From contig NZ_KB895464.1 of the NCBI RefSeq assembly GCF_000374865.1, forward strand, positions 60,123-124,122: a DNA stretch of 64,000 nt. The letters are read 5' to 3'. Shown one piece after another: positions 26,177-33,911 of the stretch; the first letter of the stretch is position 1; the number at the start of each line of letters is the position of its first letter. The position numbers and the translations under genes are program-made. The notes below the pieces were generated by a model. That model was not told where the DNA came from, did not search any database, and was given only the letters and a program-made list of their open reading frames with translations. Source of the DNA: Arthrobacter sp. 135MFCol5.1. Lineage in GTDB: Bacteria; Actinomycetota; Actinomycetes; Actinomycetales; Micrococcaceae.

Positions 26177-26219
26177 CGTCTGCACACGCTGCCCCGAAAG
26201 TACGGGACGCGTGCAGACG
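26177..26219. repeat. Inverted repeat downstream of the resolvase remnant
   Basis: CGTCTGCAC (26177-26185) and GTGCAGACG (26211-26219) are perfect 9-bp inverted copies separated by 25 nt. They lie between the PaaX and resolvase remnants. It could be part of a mobile-element end or a terminator for the resolvase gene. Confidence 0.45.
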
Positions 26220-26324
26220 GGTATGGAAATCGGAGTGTTCAAAGTCCACTGCAGGAGGCGTCATTTTGGTCGAGAGTCTTCTCCACGGAAGCTCCAAGGC
26301 CGTGCCCTCACTGCCGGGGAGCGA

Positions 26325-26729
26325 TCACGTTCGCCACCGCCATGCCTTCACGGGTCCGGGCGCGATAAGGTCGAACTCAAATTCCGCGACCATGCCCGGG
26401 CCGTTGAACAGCAGCTTTCCAACCGGGTCATGGGGATCGTAGATGCTGCCTCCGATGTTGAGGATTACGCCCTTGCGTGTGAGTTCTTCGGCAATATCCC
26501 TTGCGTCCGGCAGGGACCTTGCCAACCGGTCAAGTTTGGTGACAACGAAGGTGTCGCCGTTGCGGCACGCCGCCGGGTCCTTTTTCAGGCCGGGCCGGTC
26601 TCGTTTAGTGCCGGTAATTCCGTGGTCGACGTGGACCATGTCGTCGTTGACTCCCAGGCCGTGGAGGGCATGACGCTGGGCGGTGAGGTCCTGGTTGCTG
26701 GTCGAGTAGCGGGCATTACCGATGAGCAT
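26325..26729 (-). pseudogene. Serine resolvase/invertase, degraded
   Basis: ATG 26729 starts a Tn3-type resolvase catalytic domain: MLIGNARYSTSNQDLTAQRHA (given as its span), then DHGITGTKRDRPGL, GDTFVVTKLDRLARSLPDAR and DPVGKLLFN. The Ser of the usual YARVST motif is kept but the flanking residues are altered (NARYST). After VAEFEFDLI the frame shifts; the expected RARTREGMAVA appears in another frame at about 26370-26335, and no HTH DNA-binding domain can be found. So the gene is a decayed remnant of a mobile element at the edge of the island. Confidence 0.8.
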
Positions 26730-27142
26730 GCTTCGGGCTGTAGCGTATAAGGCCCCTTCACCGGGCATTAATTCGGGCGGGGTATACGGGAATCCGGACT
26801 TGGCGGATGCACACGGATTTGGAAAGAGTCGATGGGCAGCGCCGGCACGTCCGGTGGACGACCGGCTTGCGGGCGCATTGGTCGAACCCTCGTCCACGGT
26901 CAGGCGGTGAGGCCTCTAGTACCGGGAGGCCGGCGGGTCGACAATTGGGAATTGAGGAACAGAGCCAGGTATGGAGGCACACTGTGTCTCCGAATCAGGA
27001 GGTGCACTCGTCATGTTCTAGTCGGGTTGGGTCCGCTCCTGGAGGCGCCGGGGAAGCGATCTACCGGAATTTCAAGCGCGCGGTGAGCGATGTACGGGAA
27101 AGTTCGGTGCATCAATGAAGTGCCGGCTCCTAGAATGACTCG
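26730..27142. other. Non-coding stretch, possible old res-site region
   Basis: There is no convincing gene in this 413-bp gap. It holds CGTATA (26744-26749) and TATACG (26783-26788), inverted copies just upstream of the resolvase start, and GGCCTC/GAGGCC (26911-26931). Resolvases usually act at sites next to their own gene, so the first pair may be a relic of a res site; this is weak. The rest shows nothing recognisable. Confidence 0.35.
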
Positions 27143-28066
27143 ATGGACCTTTCGGATCTCGGTACGCCGACCGGGCCGATGATCCGCGTCCACGGCGGGT
27201 TCGCCAACCGGATGTACCGACTCGACACCGATCAGGGGTCGTTCGCGGTGAAAGAGTTGAACCTCGTCGACCGCCGCCGGACCTATCGCGTCGAGGACGT
27301 GTTCAGTTTTGAACGGGCGGCCTTCGCTGCCGGCATTCCGATGCCGGAGCCGCTCTCGGCCAGCCACTACACGCTTGTTCACCGGTGGGTCGAAGGCGAG
27401 AAGGTGCCCGAAGCGCCGGTGTCGGCGGCGTACGCGTTTGAGATCGGTGAGATCCTCGCGCGCATCCACGCGCTCGACGTCGCGTGGACCGGTGTGTCGG
27501 TCGAGGACCCGAAGTCAAGGGACTGGGCCGAGCTCGCCGCGCGGGCGGTGGCCACCCGGCAACCGTGGGCCGACGAGCTCGCCTCCCATGTCGAGACGTT
27601 CCTCGCGATTGCCCACTTCGTCGAGACCTGCGAACGGCCCGGCCCCGTCGTGCTGACCCACGGGGACATCCAACCATGGAACCTGCTCGCTCGAGAGGGA
27701 CGGCCGGTGGTGCTCGACTGGGAGCTCTCGGGGATGCTCGACCTGTCCGGTGAGCTCGGCTCGACCGCGCTGAGCCTCGCGAAGGGACCTGGCTTCAACG
27801 ACATCAAGCCCGCCATTTTCCGCTCGGTTCTCGACGGCTATGTCGCGGGGGGCGGGGCGCTGCCGCCGCCAGGTCCAAGCTGGTTTGTTTTCATGATTGG
27901 CGGCTGGCTGGGGCACACGAGGTGGAACATCCTCCGGTGCCTCGCCGGCGTCGAGGCGAGCACCGGCCCTGACCTCGCGCTGTCGCACGATTCCGTGCGC
28001 AACGGGGTGCGCGGCCTCCCCGAGCTGTTCCGCCGACTTCCGGAGCTCGAGGCGCTGCTCGTGTGA
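27143..28066 (+). CDS. APH/choline-kinase-like phosphotransferase
   Basis: A 307-residue kinase-fold protein with the aminoglycoside-phosphotransferase catalytic loop HGDIQPWN (His173, Asp175, Asn180) and the metal-binding VLDWE. The N-lobe (VHGGFANRMYRLDTDQGSFAVKE) lies before it. Such enzymes phosphorylate aminoglycosides, choline, homoserine or other hydroxyl compounds; no feature here fixes the substrate. Codon use (TCG, CTCG-rich) differs from the catabolic genes to the left, in keeping with acquisition by transfer. It is monocistronic at the left part of the island. Confidence 0.85.
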   Translation: MDLSDLGTPTGPMIRVHGGFANRMYRLDTDQGSFAVKELNLVDRRRTYRVEDVFSFERAAFAAGIPMPEPLSASHYTLVHRWVEGEKVPEAPVSAAYAFEIGEILARIHALDVAWTGVSVEDPKSRDWAELAARAVATRQPWADELASHVETFLAIAHFVETCERPGPVVLTHGDIQPWNLLAREGRPVVLDWELSGMLDLSGELGSTALSLAKGPGFNDIKPAIFRSVLDGYVAGGGALPPPGPSWFVFMIGGWLGHTRWNILRCLAGVEASTGPDLALSHDSVRNGVRGLPELFRRLPELEALLV

Positions 28067-28423
28067 CAGTGACGCGGGAATCGGGAGCGCAGCTTACACC
28101 GCGGACCAAGCACCGCCCCACAGGAGCAGGAGCGCCCTTTAGGCCGGCATCAGAGTCCTATTCGACCTCGCTGACAGCCTCCGCGCCGCCCCGGGCCACC
28201 TCGAACAAGCGCAGCACACGCCCTACGAAACCCCAGCCCCCCAATACGCAACCGCCAGACGACTGACGACGCATGGCTCTGCTGGAATGTCCCGGTGAGG
28301 GATCCTCAACTGAGACTGGCCGGTGCTCTCCGTTGGAGGGGGGATCTGTAGAAGTCGTCGGACTCTGAGCGCTGGGGCTGACGGTCTCCGCTTGGAGTGC
28401 GGGGTCGTGTTTATGCTGTCTTT
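28067..28423. other. Gap with one palindromic repeat and no clear gene
   Basis: This 357-bp gap carries the first palindromic repeat (28289-28316). A short open stretch after TAG 28140 (about 28143-28298) reads LFDLADSLRAAPGHLEQAQ and could be a gene tail, but it has no start. Nothing else is recognised. Confidence 0.4.
28289..28316. repeat. Island palindromic repeat, copy 1
   Basis: GTCCCGGTGAGGGATCC then TCAACTGAGAC. The centre GGATCC with TGAG/CTCA arms matches the family; the outer right arm is degenerate. It lies upstream of the DUF4259-like gene. Confidence 0.6.
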
Positions 28424-29329
28424 ATGGGTAGCTGGGGCACTGCGATTTTTTCCGATGACATGGCCGCTGATGTGCGTGCGGACTGGCGAGAAGGGATTCT
28501 CGACAGAATTCCGGCCGAGGAACTGACGGCAAAGCTCGTCAGTTCTCATGCGGCGCAGGCCGACGACCCGGATGAAGGTTTGGTGTTTTGGCTTGCGTTG
28601 GCCGCGGCCCAGTACGAGACGGGCCGGCTCCGTCCCGACGTGCGCGACACTGCACTGGACATCCTCAACCGTGGGGGCGACGTTGCCCGCTGGGAAGAGG
28701 AGGACCCTGACCTCGCGAAACAGCGGCAGCAAGTGTTGGAGAGGCTTCGGATAAAGCTGGCCGGACCGCAGCCGGCACCGAAGCGTTTGAAGCGTCCGGT
28801 GCCGCACGGTGTGGCGTTTGACGTCGGTGATGCTGTGTTGCTGCGGTCTCCGGGCGGTAAGCGGGCGATCGTGGTGGTGGTAGGGCACAGCCCCGGCTGG
28901 CCAAAAGGCACTGAAAACCCGGTGGTGGAACTGCTGCTATGGGAGGACACTGGGGAGCTGCCGACTCAAGAGTTCATGGCCACCGCGCCTCCCCTGTATA
29001 CCGACAGTGAAGTTCCCAATCCCCTCAGGCAGGGGACGACTAGAATACGGCCGAACTTGTTTAGTGTCAGCACAGCGCAGAGAGCCTCCGCGTTCAACGC
29101 GGACATCGGTGAGGTGATCGCCATGGGCATTCCCCGGCCTCCCGCGGCCGATTACCGGGACGGGTCCGTGATGAGTGGCGACGCCATCCTTTCCGGGGTT
29201 CAGTGGAATTGGTTCGGCGTGTTCATGGACCAACCCCGTTACGAGGCGATGCGTGAGCTGACGCGTGCCCACACTCGTCCGCGGCGGAAGAGGTGGACGG
29301 ATCTCTTCAAAAATGGTGGTCCCTCATAA
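28424..29329 (+). CDS. DUF4259-like protein with C-terminal extension
   Basis: A 301-residue protein starting at ATG 28424. The first about 95 residues (MGSWGTAIFSDDMAADVRAD, then GLVFWLALAAAQYETGRL) have the DUF4259 pattern (MGxWGxxxFxxDxAxD ... LALAxAQ). A second domain of about 190 residues with a KOW/SH3-like start (VAFDVGDAVLLRSPGGKRAIV) and an unknown fold follows. DUF4259 proteins are often found near toxin or immunity loci; function unknown. It is flanked on both sides by palindromic repeats. Confidence 0.75.
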   Translation: MGSWGTAIFSDDMAADVRADWREGILDRIPAEELTAKLVSSHAAQADDPDEGLVFWLALAAAQYETGRLRPDVRDTALDILNRGGDVARWEEEDPDLAKQRQQVLERLRIKLAGPQPAPKRLKRPVPHGVAFDVGDAVLLRSPGGKRAIVVVVGHSPGWPKGTENPVVELLLWEDTGELPTQEFMATAPPLYTDSEVPNPLRQGTTRIRPNLFSVSTAQRASAFNADIGEVIAMGIPRPPAADYRDGSVMSGDAILSGVQWNWFGVFMDQPRYEAMRELTRAHTRPRRKRWTDLFKNGGPS

Positions 29330-29388
29330 CCAGCGAGACCGTGCGGCCTTCCGCAACGAGATTGACCCACAGTCCCGCATCCAAAAGC

Positions 29389-29415
29389 GCCCGCTTAAAC
29401 GATCCCTTCCCGGAC
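29389..29415. repeat. Island palindromic repeat, copy 2
   Basis: GCCCGCTTAAACGATCCC then TTCCCGGAC. It has the GCCCG...CGG(A)C ends and a CGATCC centre. It lies between the stop of the DUF4259-like gene and the stop of the convergent membrane protein gene. Confidence 0.55.
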
Positions 29416-29425
29416 GACACCTCTG

Positions 29426-30100
29426 CTATTTCTCTAGGGAGGGGATTCCGAGGTGGGCGCAGATTTCTGGTCCTCCGGGGATGACGGCGACGCTGTTGTC
29501 GACGACGCACGCGGTCAGCTGCGGGACGTAGTGGCCGATGAGTTTGTTCGGCCCGGCAGGGCCGCCGATTGGATTGCCGTACTTATCGCTTGGCATCCCG
29601 TTGGCGTTGGACTTGCCGGGGTCGGCCGTGGGCTTGGTTTTGACGAAATCGTGCGGGATGAGGTCGTCGGTGATCCCCTGGGGGTTCATCGATCCCATGT
29701 CCCAGAGGCGGCCACACTGGTTGATCGGGTCGGTGATCTGTTGCATTCCTGCGTTCGGGTCACCTGGGTTTGGGTTATTCTTCGCGTCGAATCCTGCCAT
29801 CATCATCCCCGTGCTGAGGTAGGGCGGCATGATTACTTTAGGGTCTGCTTTGACGGGGTATGTGGTGGTGAGGTCGGCTCGGTAGTAGCAGCGGATGTCG
29901 CGTTTGTCGTTGACCGGGGCAATAGCTGTGTAGACCCCGGCGGCGGTGGTCCCGGCCAGGGCGGTGCCGGCAACGGCGATCACGACGGGGAGGGCAAGCC
30001 ATTTGCGTGACCGCTTCGGTGTGCGGCGTGCTTCCTGGACGAGCAGGTTCCGGACGCGGTCTTTGGTGTCTTTCGGGTACTTGATCTCGGGCAGGTTCAT
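29426..30100 (-). CDS. Single-pass membrane protein paired with an ECF sigma factor
   Basis: A 224-residue protein with a charged cytoplasmic N-terminus (about 1-34), one transmembrane helix (about 35-58, WLALPVVIAVAGTALAGTTA) and an external domain with three Cys residues. Its start overlaps the sigma-factor stop by 4 nt, so the two are translated together. This is the arrangement of anti-sigma factor pairs, but no zinc-binding anti-sigma HxxxCxxC motif is visible, so an anti-sigma role is inferred only from context. Confidence 0.75.
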   Translation of the reverse strand: MNLPEIKYPKDTKDRVRNLLVQEARRTPKRSRKWLALPVVIAVAGTALAGTTAAGVYTAIAPVNDKRDIRCYYRADLTTTYPVKADPKVIMPPYLSTGMMMAGFDAKNNPNPGDPNAGMQQITDPINQCGRLWDMGSMNPQGITDDLIPHDFVKTKPTADPGKSNANGMPSDKYGNPIGGPAGPNKLIGHYVPQLTACVVDNSVAVIPGGPEICAHLGIPSLEK

Positions 30101-30708
30101 GACAGCCTCGCTTCAATCATCGTGGTGTCTATTTGGTCGACGGGCGCTGGGGTTTGGTTTATCTGGGTGAGCTTGGCCTTTGCCCGGTGCAGCCTTGATT
30201 TCACGGTCCCAACGCGGATGCCGAGGGTTCTGGCTGCGTCTTCCTGGCTGATTCCGTTCATCAGGCACAGGATCACGACGTCTCGTTCCCCCTCGTGCAG
30301 CCCCGCAGTTGTATCGAGCAGTGCATGGACTTCACGTTCGGCGTCGACCCGGGAGGTGACGGATTCGGCATGGTCTGCCTCGTGTTCGTCGTGCCTGGGA
30401 TCGGAATGCGGCAGCCTGGTCAGGAAGTCGGCGTACCGGCGTGATGCCCTGGCTCGGTTGAGGTTTGCGTTCGTGGCGACCCCGAGGAGCCACGGGAGAA
30501 GACTGTCCTTTTGCGGTTTGAGCTTGTTCCGCTGCCGCCAGGCCTCCAGGAAAGTGATCGAGACGAGTTCCTCGGCGTCGTGCCAGGACCCGCAGCGGGA
30601 GAGGCAGTAGCGGAAGACCGCGTCGGCGTGCCTGTTGAACAGGGCACCGAAAGCGTCAGCGTCGCCGCCGACGCACGCACTCCACAGGTTCTCATCGGAT
30701 TCCCCCAT
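30097..30708 (-). CDS. ECF RNA polymerase sigma factor (sigma-70 family)
   Basis: A 203-residue sigma factor starting at ATG 30708; an ATG at 30717 is an alternative. Region 2 (FGALFNRHADAVFRYCLSRC, DAEELVSITFLEAWRQRNKL) and region 4 (LHEGERDVVILCLMNGISQE, DAARTLGIRVGTVKSRLHRA) are both clear. They are joined by a His/Asp/Glu-rich linker. It is coupled to the membrane protein downstream. A minus-strand GGGAACC at 30752-30746 could be part of its own promoter. Target genes are unknown. Confidence 0.9.
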   Translation of the reverse strand: MGESDENLWSACVGGDADAFGALFNRHADAVFRYCLSRCGSWHDAEELVSITFLEAWRQRNKLKPQKDSLLPWLLGVATNANLNRARASRRYADFLTRLPHSDPRHDEHEADHAESVTSRVDAEREVHALLDTTAGLHEGERDVVILCLMNGISQEDAARTLGIRVGTVKSRLHRAKAKLTQINQTPAPVDQIDTTMIEARLS

Positions 30709-30745
30709 ATGCCTCATACCTTGTAGTGTCCGCAGGTCTGGAAAA

Positions 30746-30752
30746 GGTTCCC
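30746..30752 (-). promoter_or_regulatory. Possible ECF-type -35 element upstream of the sigma gene
   Basis: The minus strand reads GGGAACC about 40 nt before the sigma start; GGAAC is the common -35 core of ECF promoters. The -10 element is not clear. This would fit autoregulation but is weak on its own. Confidence 0.3.
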
Positions 30753-30837
30753 GGTCCTGGGACTGTTTTCGCAGCGGAGATGCTCGGGGCGTGGCCGGTG
30801 TTTCTGTGCCAGAGAGAGGCGATCCATGAAGCGGTGT

Positions 30838-31164
30838 TCAGCCAAGGTGGTTTACGGCGAACCGGATGCCGTAATCACGGAGTCTTTCCGATGCCAGGTC
30901 AATGAGTTCCTGAATCTCTGCAATGGGCGTACTCACGCAGTCCAGTTGGATGCATACAGGATGTCCGGCCGCCTCTGGGTATGAGCGCAGGAGACCTTCA
31001 TCGAGGACGAACATGGCGTAATTGTTGATCTTCTCCCTCAGCTGCTCAAGCTGCCCGGGAGCGCCCGCCCATGGACGGTCTTCGACCATGATCAGCTTGT
31101 ATTCGTCGCGCACCGGATCGTGCGTCACGAGATCGATCACGTTGGGTTCGTGGATTCCGGACAG
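30838..31164 (-). CDS. DUF6572 family protein
   Basis: A protein of about 108 residues matching the DUF6572 pattern: NVIDLVTHDPVRDEYKLIMV, EDRPWAG, then a QL-rich helix, AGHPVCIQLDC and a helical C-terminus. A GTG at 31140 would cut off the conserved SGIHEPN lead. A CTG at 31164 with AAGAGGAG 6 nt upstream gives a full-length product, so I prefer this rare start. Function unknown; relatives occur as small orphan proteins near toxin-immunity loci. Confidence 0.72.
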   Translation of the reverse strand: MSGIHEPNVIDLVTHDPVRDEYKLIMVEDRPWAGAPGQLEQLREKINNYAMFVLDEGLLRSYPEAAGHPVCIQLDCVSTPIAEIQELIDLASERLRDYGIRFAVNHLG

Positions 31165-31381
31165 GGCAGTCTCCTCTTGAGTGAAGGCAGGGCATACGTG
31201 TCGACACAGTTTGATCCTGGACGCAGGAGACTCGACCGCAACGCCAGCCTACCCGGGGACCGACATGTTCCCCCGGTCGCCATTGGCGCCCATGATGACC
31301 GCCGTCGGTTCTGGGCCGAGTAATAGACCCTGGAAAAGGCAGAATTCGAAGCAGCCGCAGGCAGGCCATAGGCTTTTCGAC

Positions 31382-31741
31382 ATGAGCGTCAGCGCAGCGC
31401 AGGCAGCCGCCTTCTACAAAGAAATCCTCAAGAACAGTCAGGTGTGGACGATCCGTGACACAGGTGGCATCCCGGCCCCGATTAACGGAGACGGTGATCG
31501 CAACATGCCGTTCTGGTCTCTTCGCAGCAGAGCCGAAAAGGTTATCGCGAACGTTCCCGCCTACGCGGACTTCGAGCCCGCAGCAATCCCTTTGGACATC
31601 TGGCGCACGCGCTGGGTCGACGGCCTCGAACGCGACGGAATTCTGATCGGCCTCAATTGGACTGCCGCTCGCGCCACTGGCTACGATTTCCGGCCGGCCG
31701 AAGTGCGTGAGCGCCTTGCCGCCGTCGGTAGCGCTGAATGA
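31382..31741 (+). CDS. DUF2750 family protein
   Basis: A 119-residue protein starting at ATG 31382 (MSVSAAQAAAFYKEILKNSQ). The features AAFY..I..S..VWT, the FWS segment, ANVPAYADFEP.AIPLDIW and LERDGILIGLNWT fit DUF2750, a small soluble family of unknown function often found singly or beside ankyrin-repeat proteins. Here its stop overlaps the ankyrin gene start (ATGA), so the two proteins are made together and may act together. Confidence 0.82.
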   Translation: MSVSAAQAAAFYKEILKNSQVWTIRDTGGIPAPINGDGDRNMPFWSLRSRAEKVIANVPAYADFEPAAIPLDIWRTRWVDGLERDGILIGLNWTAARATGYDFRPAEVRERLAAVGSAE

Positions 31742-32160
31742 GCAGGCGCGAAGAGCCCAGGCGGCCGAGGGATCCCGGTGACCGATCCCCGCTCCACTAC
31801 GCAGCCCTGGAAGACGATGCAGAGGCGATAGTACGGTTGCTGGGCACAGGAGCATCGCCCGACGTCGCCGACGGCCAAGGCTTTACACCGCTTCATCTCG
31901 CAGCGCAGGAGTTCGCCCAGGCCGCGGCCCTAGCCTTGATCGCTGCAGGAGCAACCGTCGATGCGGCAAACGTCTTCGGCAACACACCCCTCTGGGTCGC
32001 CGTGTTCAATTCCAAGGGCCGAGGCGCACTCATCCATCTCCTCCGCTCCCACGGCGCGGACCCCCTGCACGCCAATGCGACCGGGCAGACACCAGTCAAC
32101 CTGGCAAGGATGATCGGAAACTGTGACATCGCCCAATACTTCCAAGACATAGCCCACTGA
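31738..32160 (+). CDS. Ankyrin-repeat protein
   Basis: A 140-residue protein made almost entirely of ankyrin repeats: RSPLHYAALEDDAEAIVRLL, GFTPLHLAAQEFAQAAALAL, GNTPLWVAVFNSKGRGALIH and GQTPVNLARMIGNCDIAQYF. There are four repeats of about 33 residues and no other domain. Small bacterial ankyrin proteins next to DUF2750 can serve as immunity or partner-binding proteins. It is coupled to the DUF2750 gene. Role unknown. Confidence 0.88.
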   Translation: MSRREEPRRPRDPGDRSPLHYAALEDDAEAIVRLLGTGASPDVADGQGFTPLHLAAQEFAQAAALALIAAGATVDAANVFGNTPLWVAVFNSKGRGALIHLLRSHGADPLHANATGQTPVNLARMIGNCDIAQYFQDIAH

Positions 32161-32261
32161 CAGGCGAAATAGTGGGGGCCGAAGTACATGCCAAAGCCTT
32201 CCACGCGATAGGGATGACATGCCTCTAAGTGGTCGGGGGTCCACTAAGACGGTCAGATGAT

Positions 32262-32276
32262 GATCCCCCAGCGGAC
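32262..32276. repeat. Island palindromic repeat, right half only
   Basis: GATCCCCCAGCGGAC is identical to the right half of the copy at 35231-35255. The left arm is not preserved; instead an AGTGG/CCACT hairpin lies just upstream (about 32228-32245). Confidence 0.45.
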
Positions 32277-32342
32277 CTATCCATTCCGCTGCCGGAAGGC
32301 GACGACTGCCGGCAGCACACCTCAATTACGCCGACGGCAAAT

Positions 32343-32369
32343 GTCCGGTAAGGGATCGTCTTATGGGAC
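32343..32369. repeat. Island palindromic repeat, copy 3
   Basis: GTCCGGTAAGGGATCG then TCTTATGGGAC. The outer arms GTCC/GGAC and inner TAAG/CTTA pair; only two internal positions do not. It lies upstream of the DUF2975-like membrane gene. Confidence 0.65.
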
Positions 32370-32451
32370 GGTTGAGGAAGGCGGCGTGGCATCATTTGAT
32401 TCCATTTCCGAGTGGCTGCGCCATCTCAAAGCGGAGGGTTACGCTTCGGCC

Positions 32452-32922
32452 ATGGGTAACGTTAAAGAACGCACCGTTCAGCCGAGCCTGTTTTTTAGCC
32501 GGGGAATCTTATTCGCACTGGTGGCCTTACTTCTCTTGTCCGTCGTGGTGCAGGTGTGGGTTTGGCCGGCGGCGGTGGAGCGGACGGTCTCCCTTTTCCC
32601 TGAAGTGGGTTCTCTCGCTCGCCAGGCAATCCTCTGGGGTGTCTGCGCGGTCCTGTGTTGGCAAGTCATTGCCGTGATTGGGCTGGAACTGGTCCGCCGC
32701 GCCCTCGGAAATAGAGCGGACTCATCAATTCGAAGGTGGATTGGCGCGGTGATCGGCTGCCTGCTCGTATTCGCCGCGCTCGTAACGGTCGCTTTCATCG
32801 CGCTGAACGAAAGAGGCTACACGCCGCCAGGGGTGATGCTCGGGCTTGTCACGGCAGGGCTCATCGCGCTGATCTCAGCGGGAGCGCTAGCCGTCTTTCT
32901 TGGTAGCAACCCCCCCCATTGA
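32452..32922 (+). CDS. DUF2975-like four-helix membrane protein
   Basis: A 156-residue protein with four hydrophobic helices (about 12-35, 48-70, 90-113 and 124-148), a layout seen in DUF2975 proteins. I start at ATG 32452 (MGNVKERTVQPSLFFSRG); the frame is open upstream but that part looks non-coding. Function unknown; several DUF2975 proteins are encoded beside a Cro-like HTH gene, which is absent here. Confidence 0.65.
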   Translation: MGNVKERTVQPSLFFSRGILFALVALLLLSVVVQVWVWPAAVERTVSLFPEVGSLARQAILWGVCAVLCWQVIAVIGLELVRRALGNRADSSIRRWIGAVIGCLLVFAALVTVAFIALNERGYTPPGVMLGLVTAGLIALISAGALAVFLGSNPPH

Positions 32923-33008
32923 GCATGTACTCGCAGAGTTAGACGGAGGACGCCGGGGCAGTAATCGGAGCGCCCGTAGAAGGATTCTGTACCGGCCGCG
33001 GCGACCAT

Positions 33009-33581
33009 CTATATGGTGTGGACTGGCAGCGAAGGTCGGCGCCAGTCCGTCAGGTCCGGGTCGTGTTCGGCCAAGAGGTCTTCCAAGGCCGGCCAGCCAT
33101 GCGTCGAAACAAAGCCAGGTTCGGCAGGGTAGAGCGGCATGAGCCAAGAGATGACGATCGGCCCCTCGGGGTCCTCACATGTCGCGAACGCTTTCGGCTG
33201 GTAGACGGGGATACCGAAGTAGAAGGCTTCAAGGCCGGTGTCTGGATCCAGCGGCCCCCACGGGCCGATGACCTCACCCCGCAGAGGCGCCCGCCCCTGG
33301 TGGATCACACCATCCACGAGCTGCTGCAAGATCGACGGGACGAAGCGCTCAAAGTGGCCGCTTCGGACCATTATCAGGAGCTCCATCCGGACGGACGCCT
33401 TACCCGGCACGGCCAGCGGGTACCGGCTGAGACCCAGAGTCGAATACGAGGTCACACCCTCTATCGGCCCGTCAACGAGCCTGATGACCTGCGCATGCTG
33501 CGGGTGGCCGTCTGCATCCTTGGACCACCCCACGGCAATGGTCCCCAGATACTGTTCAAGGTGCTCGACAAGGTGTGCCAT
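33009..33581 (-). CDS. SUFU (suppressor of fused) domain protein
   Basis: A 190-residue SUFU-domain protein: VTSYSTLGLSRYPL near residue 45, VRMELLIMVRSGHFERFVPS, LEAFYFGIPVYQP and a C-terminal ISWLMPLYPAEPGFVSTHGW. In bacteria, stand-alone SUFU proteins are known as immunity proteins in polymorphic toxin systems. No toxin is visible here, so it would be an orphan immunity gene. It is transcribed opposite to most of its neighbours and flanked by gaps with palindromic repeats. Confidence 0.85.
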   Translation of the reverse strand: MAHLVEHLEQYLGTIAVGWSKDADGHPQHAQVIRLVDGPIEGVTSYSTLGLSRYPLAVPGKASVRMELLIMVRSGHFERFVPSILQQLVDGVIHQGRAPLRGEVIGPWGPLDPDTGLEAFYFGIPVYQPKAFATCEDPEGPIVISWLMPLYPAEPGFVSTHGWPALEDLLAEHDPDLTDWRRPSLPVHTI

Positions 33582-33911
33582 GGGCCAACCCTACCGACGG
33601 TTTAGTGTTCGATGGCTTTGCGGTCCATGGACTTGAGCGCCGCGAGCGGGAAATCCAGTGGGGCATCCGCGCCAGCTCCCCCCACTGAGAAGGAAGCTGT
33701 TCGCCCGGAAGGAGCACCTTGTCACTGAGCGTTCCTAGCGTTACACCAAGACGCGAGTTGCAGAGCGTTCGGTAAGGGATCCCTCACCGGACACCGCGCT
33801 GATTCAGGAGCTCAGGTTAGTGGGTGCCTTTATCGAGGACTATGCCCACCAGGGAACCAGTCCCGCTTCTGTCTTGGGTAGGGTAGGGTTTTCAAACTGT
33901 TTGGGGGAACA
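33582..33911. other. Gap with one palindromic repeat
   Basis: No gene is supported in this 330-bp gap. It contains palindromic repeat copy 4 at 33767-33792 and the ribosome site (GGGGGAA) of the TTG-initiated lipoprotein gene at its right end. Confidence 0.5.
33767..33792. repeat. Island palindromic repeat, copy 4 (best-preserved GTCC type)
   Basis: GTTCGGTAAGGGATCC then CTCACCGGAC, 26 nt. The sequence is a dyad around GGATCC with two non-matching position pairs, one of them G-T. It is the clearest member of the family. Confidence 0.7.

Noticed and set aside
26730..27142. A CRISPR array or attachment site near the resolvase remnant.
   Set aside because: There are no regularly spaced direct repeats, and no tRNA gene or long direct repeat at the two island edges was seen.
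28143..28298. An open stretch (LFDLADSLRAAPGHLEQAQ) that could be the C-terminus of a lost gene.
   Set aside because: No start codon, an upstream TAG in frame, and no recognisable family.
31200..31381. A hairpin CCGGGGA...TCCCCCGG upstream of the DUF2750 gene as a member of the palindrome family.
   Set aside because: It lacks the GGATCC centre and the GTCC/GCCC ends, so it is not the same element.
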